Source of the DNA: Candidatus Nomurabacteria bacterium
GTDB taxonomy: Bacteria > Patescibacteriota > Minisyncoccia > Phycocordibacterales > UBA9973
Assembly (NCBI GenBank): GCA_943356425.1
Contig: CALRFE010000034.1
Span: 1 to 7,316, forward strand
Length of the DNA: 7,316 nucleotides
Direction: 5' to 3'
In this document: piece by piece, positions 1 through 5,900 of the stretch
Layout of the letters: each line of letters begins with the position of its first letter
Numbering within the stretch: position 1 is the first letter of the stretch
Translations under genes and position numbers: made by a program
Notes under the pieces: generated by a model
The model's input: the letters and a program-made list of their open reading frames with translations, nothing else
What the model was told of the DNA's origin: nothing
Databases searched by the model: none

Positions 1-714
1 CTTCCAATTAAAATCGTGCAACGAAAAGATCAACCAGACCAAGAGAAAGCCAAGTGCGAGACTCAGGATCGCTCCACGTGATGCGGTCCAGAACAACAGT
101 GTGACAAGCGCGCTTGAAACAAAGATGTACCCAAATTTTTTCTTTAAGTTCTGTTCAAATAAAGACATTGTCACCAAAAAAAGAGCCGGAATGAGCAGGG
201 TCTTGGCGACAATATTTACATTTGTTGTAAAACCACGAAAATTGTCGCCTTGGACGACACCGAAAAAATCACCGATCTCGGGAAGCACAACAAAGACAAT
301 GCATACAACGGGCGCGAGGAGCGCGTATATATATTTTTTTGCAAAAAGCGCATCATCTTTTGTGTAGAACAACACCAATACGAATGTAGCAACTCCTATC
401 CCGAAGGTCCCGAACTCCAATACCATATTAAAATTTGACGGTATGCCTTTAATGAGAGACGCGAGCCATCCCACCACGACAGACACCACTAGTGCGATTA
501 CTGCGATCCAGATCTTTTTAGGGATCGACAGGAAAAAATCCTTGATTTTTTTATCCCTAAATACATAGATCGCCGTTGACAGGACAAGCACTACAAAAAA
601 TATTTCAAATGGCTTGGGGATGAACGATTCGTAAAAATTACCGCGACGAATAAAAGACACCGCGAGCGCAATAAGGAGTATATTTTTATTTATTTTTTCG
701 AGCGAAAATTTCAT
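1..714 (-). CDS. O-antigen ligase/polymerase-like membrane protein (3' end cut off by window)
   Basis: An open frame of 238 codons starts at ATG 714-712 and runs off the left edge without a stop, so only the N-terminal half is seen. The product is very hydrophobic, with likely membrane helices near residues 11-22, 36-52, 69-88, 100-117, 128-145, 170-185 and 196-230. The stretch TASRGAILSLALG (residues 210-222) carries the Ser-Arg-Gly motif typical of Wzy/WaaL (O-antigen ligase, Wzy_C) proteins, where the arginine lies at the membrane face and is needed for glycan transfer. An upstream segment with GFTTNVNIVAK (161-171) resembles the conserved helix before it. The family acts in the cytoplasmic membrane on undecaprenyl-diphosphate-linked glycans. 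The gene lies 15 bases after the GT2 gene and is probably in the same transcript. The only Shine-Dalgarno-like sequence is AGGA at 731-728, 13 bases before the ATG. Polymerase versus ligase cannot be decided from this fragment. Confidence 0.85.
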   Translation of the reverse strand, partial: MKFSLEKINKNILLIALAVSFIRRGNFYESFIPKPFEIFFVVLVLSTAIYVFRDKKIKDFFLSIPKKIWIAVIALVVSVVVGWLASLIKGIPSNFNMVLEFGTFGIGVATFVLVLFYTKDDALFAKKYIYALLAPVVCIVFVVLPEIGDFFGVVQGDNFRGFTTNVNIVAKTLLIPALFLVTMSLFEQNLKKKFGYIFVSSALVTLLFWTASRGAILSLALGFLLVWLIFSLHDFNWK

Positions 715-729
715 TACAACTTTTCTATC

Positions 730-1608
730 CTACAACTTGTAAAATCGCCCGCGCACCCCATCAATAAGTCCCCGAATGACGTACACCGGAATGAGTGTTG
801 ATCGATTCCTAAATGCTTGTTTGATGCCGGCATACAAGACAAAGGAAAAAAGATACAAGTAGAACAGCCGTCCGTTAAAAAGACCTTGTTCCTGGAGGTG
901 TTTCTTCATGAGAAATTGGTTCCGCACACTGTAATACAAAAAGGTCGGGCTACTTCGATCGGAGAGCGGGATCAATTTAGAAATGACTGCATCTCTGACA
1001 AAAATGACATTTGTATGAAGCGATGCAAGAAAGCCATAGATAACATCATCGCCCGCGATAAAGAATCGCTCATCAGGGAAACCTATCTTGGAAACGACAT
1101 CCCGGTGTATGAGCATTCCTTCAAAACAGCCCATATTTACAAAGGTAAAATCCTTATTATTTTTGAAAGAAATATTAGGGAGAATCGTCGCGGACGCCGT
1201 TGATGGATTGAAAATGGATTCCCACATAAATTCTCTGCCATTAATATCTTTCTTGCTCGGATGTATGCATTTTGAGAGATGTTCGTAGCCAAGCATCGTT
1301 TCTAGACAATTTTGGGTCGGCGAGACGTCATCATCTAAGAACCAGATCCAATCCGCTCCCCACTCGTATGCTTGTTTGACGCCATAATTGAATCCCCCAG
1401 CGCTTCCCGTATTCTCATCCAAACGCGTGTATACGATCGCTTCATTATCTCCAAATTCTTTTTTATATATTTCGGAAGTTCCATCGTTTGAATTATTATC
1501 CACGACAAAAACACGATCGATGGGTCGCGTACTCGTAAGTATTCCTTGTATGGATCTGATCAACAGATCTTTTCTATTGTACGTAACAACAACTGCGGCT
1601 GTTTTCAT
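730..1608 (-). CDS. Family 2 glycosyltransferase, candidate galactofuranosyltransferase
   Basis: The 292-residue product is a GT-A fold GT2 enzyme. Visible motifs are the N-terminal VVTYNRKDLL (7-16), VVDNNSNDGT (35-44) for nucleotide binding, the NTGSAGGFN signature (66-74), the metal-binding DDD (92-94) and the acceptor-side FIAGDD (183-188) with the likely catalytic aspartate. A later YYSVRN segment (225-230) and a hydrophobic stretch (about 248-261) suggest membrane association. The N-x-G-x-A-G-G-F signature is common in rhamnosyl- and galactofuranosyltransferase-like GT2 proteins. Its ATG (1608-1606) overlaps the glf stop as ATGA, so the two are probably translated together. That makes UDP-galactofuranose the most plausible donor. 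The donor assignment is inference from context; a rhamnosyl- or other hexosyltransferase remains possible. The cytosolic catalytic domain would extend a lipid-linked glycan. There is no good Shine-Dalgarno sequence. Confidence 0.88.
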   Translation of the reverse strand: MKTAAVVVTYNRKDLLIRSIQGILTSTRPIDRVFVVDNNSNDGTSEIYKKEFGDNEAIVYTRLDENTGSAGGFNYGVKQAYEWGADWIWFLDDDVSPTQNCLETMLGYEHLSKCIHPSKKDINGREFMWESIFNPSTASATILPNISFKNNKDFTFVNMGCFEGMLIHRDVVSKIGFPDERFFIAGDDVIYGFLASLHTNVIFVRDAVISKLIPLSDRSSPTFLYYSVRNQFLMKKHLQEQGLFNGRLFYLYLFSFVLYAGIKQAFRNRSTLIPVYVIRGLIDGVRGRFYKL

Positions 1609-2744
1609 ATATTTTCTAAACGAGCAAAGAGATCAAGTGCGTTCTTGAATGCCTGATCCATATTGAAATACTTATAATTGGCTAATCGTCCGACGAAATA
1701 GATATTTTCCTTTTCCAAATATTCTGCGGCCTGCTGATATTTTTTATACACTTCCCTATTTTTTTCTGACGGCACAGGATAATATGGTTCACCGTCCCAC
1801 GTCGGATATTCTCGAGAGACGGTCGTCTTTGGATGCTTCTGTCCCGTCATATGCTTGTATTCAACAATACGCGTAAACGGAAATGCGAGCGATGGATAAT
1901 TTTCTTGCACATGTTCCTGAAAGTATTCCTGATCAAATGTCTCAAATTCAAATCGGAGCGAACGATATTCAAGCGGTCCAAATTTTTTCGCAAAATACGA
2001 ATCGATCCGTCCAGTAAAAAAGAGCTTCTCAGTATATGTTACCGTATCTTTCACACTTTCCCAATCGGTATTTAAAAGAATGGTAATATTTTTGCTTGTA
2101 ACCATATTCTCAAAAAGTTTGGTGTATCCATATTTCGGGATGGCCTGATGCCGATCGGTGAAATACCGATCATCATGATTCGTGCGCACTGGAATTCTAT
2201 TGGTTACTTCTGGGGAAAGTTCCTGCGGATGCTTGTCCCATTGCTTGATAGTATATTCTTTGAATATTTTTTCATACAAGATCGGTCCGACACGACCGAG
2301 CGCAGCTTCTTCTGCATTCTGCGGATCCTCAATCGGAGTCGCATTTGTGGCGAGCCATTCTTTCATATGATCTTCATGTTCGAGTGTGGTACCAAAATAG
2401 GCGTTGATCGTCTGTATACAGACCGGCAATGGAACTTTCTTGCCGTCGATATGGCAGATGATCCGCGCCTCAAATGGCGTCCATTCGGAAAAACGATTCA
2501 CATATTCCCAAACATCCTCATGGTTGGTATGAAAATAATGCGGGCCAAATTTTGCCACAAGTATTCCATGCTCATCTTTGAAATCATAACAATTGCCCCC
2601 GATATGATCGCGAGCTTCAATGACTAATATTTTTTTACCGAGCGAACTATACCGTTCGGCGAGGGTCAATCCTGATATTCCCGCACCGACAATAACGATG
2701 TCATAGGTTTTTTCTATTTCAATTTTATTTTTATTGGAAATCAT
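1605..2744 (-). CDS. glf: UDP-galactopyranose mutase
   Basis: This flavoenzyme interconverts UDP-galactopyranose and UDP-galactofuranose in the cytosol, supplying the donor for galactofuranose in surface glycans. The 379-residue product has the usual family length. Motifs are the FAD-binding VGAGISG (19-25), HIGGN (48-52), FGPHYFHT (67-74), YTIKQW (164-169), DDRYFTDRHQ (191-200), FFTGRID (242-248), the RIVEYKH stretch (292-298) with a likely substrate-diphosphate arginine, and the C-terminal FVGRLANYKYFNMDQ (350-364) typical of the family. I chose ATG 2744 because the FAD motif then sits about 18 residues in. The frame stays open to 2918, but those 58 extra codons are the fucosyltransferase tail read in another frame. 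It starts 4 bases after the fucosyltransferase stop without a clear Shine-Dalgarno site and ends in a TGA overlapping the next gene's ATG. Function is near certain; start fairly sure. Confidence 0.97.
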   Translation of the reverse strand: MISNKNKIEIEKTYDIVIVGAGISGLTLAERYSSLGKKILVIEARDHIGGNCYDFKDEHGILVAKFGPHYFHTNHEDVWEYVNRFSEWTPFEARIICHIDGKKVPLPVCIQTINAYFGTTLEHEDHMKEWLATNATPIEDPQNAEEAALGRVGPILYEKIFKEYTIKQWDKHPQELSPEVTNRIPVRTNHDDRYFTDRHQAIPKYGYTKLFENMVTSKNITILLNTDWESVKDTVTYTEKLFFTGRIDSYFAKKFGPLEYRSLRFEFETFDQEYFQEHVQENYPSLAFPFTRIVEYKHMTGQKHPKTTVSREYPTWDGEPYYPVPSEKNREVYKKYQQAAEYLEKENIYFVGRLANYKYFNMDQAFKNALDLFARLENI

Positions 2745-2748
2745 ATAA

Positions 2749-3642
2749 CTACATGCGGATCCAGCTCTTTGGAATAAGATCTTTGGTATTAATACTGTTA
2801 CTAAACCACGCTTTTGGTGCAACAACGATCTTGTCTGGGTTATTGGAAAGCCACGCTGCCCACCACGAAAAGGTGCTGTTAGGGATAATGAAGTGCTTAC
2901 ACAAAGACATGAGCGCAAGATGCCCTTCTCCTTTCTTGCCTGAGTACTCCTTGCTCACAAAGACCGTCGGACATGGAAAATGCATATTCTGTTCACACCA
3001 GAGGATATCGTCAGAAAACACATACACTTTTTCAATGTTTGTATTTTTTGAAACATATGCAATGCCGCGTTCATAATATGCGAGATCGCAAGAACCGTGA
3101 AATGACTTCCATGCTGCCATATCAGCTCTGCGCACATGCACGCAAAGCGATGCTGTGTTTTGTATTTCTATAGAAAGTTTTTGTGCATTTTCAGACATTT
3201 TTTCTTTAAGTGCAAAATCTTTTCGGATCTGATCCTGCACTTCAAGAAAGTATTTTTCACTTTGCCAAAATCCTGCGAGATACGCGTTTGGACCAAGTGC
3301 AAGTATTCGTTCATCAAAAGAAAACTTTTTTTCCCATCCGGGCAGAAATGCGAGCTTGCGAAACACCGCATCAATCACGAGCATCAACTTCCCAGAAAAA
3401 AAGGGGCGGTTCCAGAATGATATTTCTTGAGGATCTGCAATTTTGGCATCGAGAGCGAACACATCAAGATCGAAACTACGGAACGCGAAGTGTGGCCGCA
3501 AAAATTCCGGCATTTTTGTCCGGTCGTTTAAGAACGTCACATCGAGCGCAAGCGGCACATTATGTTTCAAGGAAAGCGCGCGCCCGATCGCATATTGGAA
3601 CATCTGGTTCCCCATTCCTCCAGAGAGTCGTGTATTGATCAT
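2749..3642 (-). CDS. GT11 family fucosyltransferase (alpha-1,2-fucosyltransferase-like)
   Basis: The 297-residue product matches the size and motif order of bacterial alpha-1,2-fucosyltransferases, which move fucose from GDP-fucose to a sugar, usually galactose. It opens with the family N-terminus GGMGNQMFQYAIG (8-20). Next come HVRRAD (169-174), equivalent to the GDP-fucose-binding HxRRxD motif, VFSDD (208-212) and NSTFSWWAAW (255-264). The usual glycine before the aspartate in HxRRGD is alanine here. I chose ATG 3642 because homologous sequence starts at MINTRLSGG and a GGAA Shine-Dalgarno lies 7 bases upstream. An in-frame ATG at 3684 would only add residues translated from the end of the TPR gene. 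It sits 4 bases after the TPR gene and 4 bases before glf. GDP-fucose synthesis genes are not in the window. Exact linkage and acceptor cannot be read from sequence. Confidence 0.93.
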   Translation of the reverse strand: MINTRLSGGMGNQMFQYAIGRALSLKHNVPLALDVTFLNDRTKMPEFLRPHFAFRSFDLDVFALDAKIADPQEISFWNRPFFSGKLMLVIDAVFRKLAFLPGWEKKFSFDERILALGPNAYLAGFWQSEKYFLEVQDQIRKDFALKEKMSENAQKLSIEIQNTASLCVHVRRADMAAWKSFHGSCDLAYYERGIAYVSKNTNIEKVYVFSDDILWCEQNMHFPCPTVFVSKEYSGKKGEGHLALMSLCKHFIIPNSTFSWWAAWLSNNPDKIVVAPKAWFSNSINTKDLIPKSWIRM

Positions 3643-3646
3643 ATAC

Positions 3647-4531
3647 TTATTCCGGTTTCTTAAGGTTAATGACTGGCAAGGCATTGTGCTCCGCTATATA
3701 ACTGAGAATCTTCTTATACACCAAGCTCTGGTCATTATCGTACCGGCTGAGCTTTTCGACAACGATTTTAAAGCGGGAAATATCCTGTTTCGCATAATAA
3801 TACACAAGCATCTTTTCGAAGATCTTTTTAGTGAGCGAGAGCGCAGGCTCAATACCATGATCAAGCGAATACGTGATATGTTCGAGCGCCGTGTCGCTAT
3901 TTGCAAAATTATCTTTCATATAGAGCAATGTCCCAAGATAATAATGCGACTCGGGAATACGCGGATCCCGAGCGAGAATCTTTTGCATCATTGCGATCGC
4001 ACCATCGACATCTCCTTCATTTGCAATAGTGATCGCATATGCATACAGCGTCCGTTGATTGTCTGGGTATATCTCAAGAGATTTTTTGAATTGCAGGACT
4101 GCCTGGCCGTGGAATTCCTTCGATCGTAGAGGATCAAGATCAGCCATCAGATCATATCCTCGGCCGAGCGCAAGAAAATGCGCCGCATAATTTTTTTCAT
4201 AGGAAAAACTTTTAGATAATTTGTCGATCGCGATCGGAAGCAATGATACAAGTTCTTCTCGTTCTTTTGCATACTTATCATCGGAATAGAAATTAAGCAG
4301 ATAATCCATGAACTGATACCGTAGCTCAGGTTGCACATAGGTCATGTTGGCGAACGCAAACGTATTATTCCTAAGGATGCTAGCATCACCATTGATCGCT
4401 TTTTTGAACCCGACAAAGAACGATCGCATCTGTAAATATGGAAATACGGTCCAGGCAAAGAAAGCGATTCCTAAAAAGACCGCACTTGCACTGAAAAATA
4501 TTGTCGTGATTATTTTATTGCCGTTGTTCAT
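3647..4531 (-). CDS. Membrane-anchored TPR protein, likely the detached C-terminal half of a Wzy/WaaL-TPR protein
   Basis: The 294-residue product begins with a short polar stretch and a single hydrophobic helix (about 8-31). An alpha-helical region follows with tetratricopeptide-like units, clearest at about 115-155 (AAHFLALGRGYDLMADLDP), 161-190 (TLYAYAITIANEGDVDGAIA) and 193-225 (ESHYYLGTLLYMKDNFANSD). TPRs bind partner proteins; the domain probably faces outside the membrane. The start is uncertain. ATG 4531 puts the anchor near the N-terminus and overlaps the ligase gene by 17 bases; ATG 4564 would add 11 residues and overlap by 50. Neither has a clear Shine-Dalgarno site. In many CPR proteins the O-antigen ligase domain continues into one more helix and a TPR domain in a single chain. 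Here the frame changes by +1 right at that junction, so this may be a split gene. A separate partner protein that assists the ligase is equally consistent. Confidence 0.85.
   Translation of the reverse strand: MNNGNKIITTIFFSASAVFLGIAFFAWTVFPYLQMRSFFVGFKKAINGDASILRNNTFAFANMTYVQPELRYQFMDYLLNFYSDDKYAKEREELVSLLPIAIDKLSKSFSYEKNYAAHFLALGRGYDLMADLDPLRSKEFHGQAVLQFKKSLEIYPDNQRTLYAYAITIANEGDVDGAIAMMQKILARDPRIPESHYYLGTLLYMKDNFANSDTALEHITYSLDHGIEPALSLTKKIFEKMLVYYYAKQDISRFKIVVEKLSRYDNDQSLVYKKILSYIAEHNALPVINLKKPE
3650..3653 (-). promoter_or_regulatory. Shine-Dalgarno site of the fucosyltransferase gene
   Basis: GGAA on the minus strand lies 7 bases before ATG 3642, overlapping the last codons of the TPR gene. 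It is the best-spaced Shine-Dalgarno-like site among the operon genes and supports the 3642 start over the in-frame ATG at 3684. The match is short, so it is suggestive only. Confidence 0.5.
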
Positions 4532-5813
4532 ATATTCTGAAATTGACGAATGCGATGACTGCATAAAAGCCGAGGATCGTCATCGGCACATCAAAGGCAA
4601 AAAAGAGGAAGGTGAAGTACGTGATCGCATAAAAAATAACGACGAGCCCTTCGTTGAAATTTTGTTTGAAGACCGTGATGATCTTTCGTATGAATAAAAA
4701 CCATAGAGAGATATATGCGGTAAGGCCCAGAAGGCCGGTCATCACGAGAAGATCAATAAACTTATTATGCGAACGATCGGCGATTGCCGTATCGTAGTAG
4801 AAGATCTGCGGATTATAGTGCTTCTGCCAAAAGAACACGTAATTATCCCAACCCCAACCCAAAAATACGCGTTTTGATCCCCCATCGTGCCAGAATGCGG
4901 TCAATGATTCTTCGGCAAACAAGCGACGAGAATTGATCGTCTCGTCACCTGAGGTCACTTGCGCGACGCGATCAAGACCGGGAACATATCGCCAGAGCAC
5001 TGCGTGACGAGTCGCAAGAAATATGCCTGAAAAAAGCGCGAGCGCGATAAGAACGCTCGCAGACCAAAAACGGAGTGTTCGCCGTGCGATAATCTCTTTT
5101 TTCCCAAAAATCATCGCAAGGACAAGACAGACGATCGTCGCTAGGAACATGCCGAGCAACGCTCCGCGAGTTCTGGTCAAAAGGACTCCGAAACTGCTCG
5201 CCACGAACGCCCACGCACCGAGCTTGCGCAATCCGTGGTTCCCCATTTTCTTGTTCTCAAAGAAAACGACAGCGCTCGTAAAAATAGTAAAGATAAAATA
5301 TCCGGCAAGAAATGTCGGATTGCCGGAGAGCGCATCATTGTGGTACACGCCAGCAATGGTCTGAATACATTTAATAAGGACGATGATGATCGACCCCGCT
5401 GACATGAAAACAAAAAATCTTTGCCAATCTTTCTTATCAAAAAAAATAGAGAACGAGACTAGAATCGCGAATAGTGCAAAGAACGTCAAAAATCCCTCTG
5501 CACGCTGTGGTTCCCCAAAAAATGCGACGACTCGATCAAATGCGAAAAACGTAGAGAGCCCGAGCAGAATGAGACCTCCCATGATCACAAGCAAAAGAGG
5601 ATCACTGAGCATCTTTTTGATTCCGGACCAGACACCTTCTTGTTCATTTTTTTTACCAAGAAGAAATATCAGTGCAATCATAAGTACTGCACCAAAAGCA
5701 ATACCACGTATAAGAAGTACCTTGCCGTCAAGATATGGGGCAATAGTATTTGACGAAACAATGAACGGCACCAGGGCCGAAAACATCAGGATAGAGACCG
5801 CAATTCGTTTCAT
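4515..5813 (-). CDS. O-antigen ligase/polymerase family membrane protein (Wzy_C)
   Basis: The 432-residue product is polytopic with roughly ten to twelve hydrophobic helices. It shows the family's TRTRGALLG motif (213-221), followed by a large extracytoplasmic loop (about 270-355) containing FLGWGWDNYVFFW (317-329) and DRSHNKFID (346-354). The loop histidine and the RG arginine are the residues usually tied to transfer of lipid-linked glycan in WaaL/Wzy/PglL-type enzymes. Three terminal helices follow. I chose ATG 5813 (MKRIAVS) over the in-frame ATG at 5831 because the latter lies inside the promoter's -10 region and its six extra residues (MLYCPH) do not look like a membrane-protein start. 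It is the first gene of the operon. It ends at TAA 4517-4515, overlapping the TPR gene by 17 bases in the +1 frame. Whether it polymerises a glycan, ligates it to lipid, or glycosylates proteins cannot be decided. The family assignment is firm. Confidence 0.93.
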   Translation of the reverse strand: MKRIAVSILMFSALVPFIVSSNTIAPYLDGKVLLIRGIAFGAVLMIALIFLLGKKNEQEGVWSGIKKMLSDPLLLVIMGGLILLGLSTFFAFDRVVAFFGEPQRAEGFLTFFALFAILVSFSIFFDKKDWQRFFVFMSAGSIIIVLIKCIQTIAGVYHNDALSGNPTFLAGYFIFTIFTSAVVFFENKKMGNHGLRKLGAWAFVASSFGVLLTRTRGALLGMFLATIVCLVLAMIFGKKEIIARRTLRFWSASVLIALALFSGIFLATRHAVLWRYVPGLDRVAQVTSGDETINSRRLFAEESLTAFWHDGGSKRVFLGWGWDNYVFFWQKHYNPQIFYYDTAIADRSHNKFIDLLVMTGLLGLTAYISLWFLFIRKIITVFKQNFNEGLVVIFYAITYFTFLFFAFDVPMTILGFYAVIAFVNFRIYEQRQ

Positions 5814-5821
5814 ATGGGGAC

Positions 5822-5850
5822 AGTATAGCATAGGTCTATTGGGTGTTAAA
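5822..5850 (-). promoter_or_regulatory. Sigma70-type extended -10 promoter of the glycan operon
   Basis: On the minus strand TATACT (5827-5822, five of six bases of the -10 consensus) is preceded directly by TGC, an extended -10. A weak -35, TTTAAC (5850-5845), lies 17 bases upstream. The expected transcription start, about seven bases after the -10, falls near 5815, only about two bases before ATG 5813. The operon message would therefore be leaderless or nearly so, which agrees with the lack of any Shine-Dalgarno sequence before this gene. No operator repeat is apparent. Confidence 0.7.
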
Positions 5851-5883
5851 CAGATTCAGGCTCCCGATTTCGGAAGCCTGAAT
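5848..5883 (-). terminator. Probable intrinsic terminator after the surface-protein gene
   Basis: Arms 5883-5872 and 5865-5854 pair over 12 bases (ATTCAGGCTTCC with GGGAGCCTGAAT), and a further G-C pair closes an AAAT loop. One pair is G-U only when the minus strand is transcribed; on the plus strand it would be a C-A mismatch, so the hairpin fits minus-strand RNA. It starts 17 bases after the surface-protein stop codon. The following U run is short (CTGTTTAA), so termination may be partial. It separates the surface gene from the glycan operon promoter. Confidence 0.7.
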
Positions 5884-5900
5884 GATACAAATAAATGACT

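Noticed and set aside
300..350. AT-rich GCGCGTATATATATTTTTTTG stretch as a regulatory site
   Set aside because: It falls inside the open frame of the second Wzy-like gene and is explained by codons for Lys-Lys-Tyr-Ile-Tyr and neighbours.
1605..1607. UGA recoded as glycine (Gracilibacteria/Absconditabacteria code)
   Set aside because: TGA ends glf exactly at the family's usual length and overlaps the next start, so UGA acts as a stop here.
2148..2627. 159-codon plus-strand open frame
   Set aside because: It lies entirely antisense to glf, whose motifs are unambiguous, and its translation shows no recognisable domain.
2745..2918. N-terminal extension of the glf frame by 58 codons
   Set aside because: It is the fucosyltransferase tail read in another frame, lacks family similarity, and ATG 2744 places the FAD motif at the normal distance from the start.
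3443..4129. 228-codon plus-strand open frame
   Set aside because: It spans the antisense of two minus-strand genes with clear homology; its translation looks like shadow coding with no domain pattern.
5383..5898. 171-codon plus-strand open frame over the operon promoter
   Set aside because: It is antisense to the ligase N-terminus and passes through the promoter and hairpin; the translation is low in structure and has no motif.
5881..5900. Bacteroidota-type -7 element (TAnnTTTG) before the operon
   Set aside because: Only a partial TATTTG match is present and it lies upstream of the hairpin; the sigma70 extended -10 at 5822-5830 is a far better promoter.
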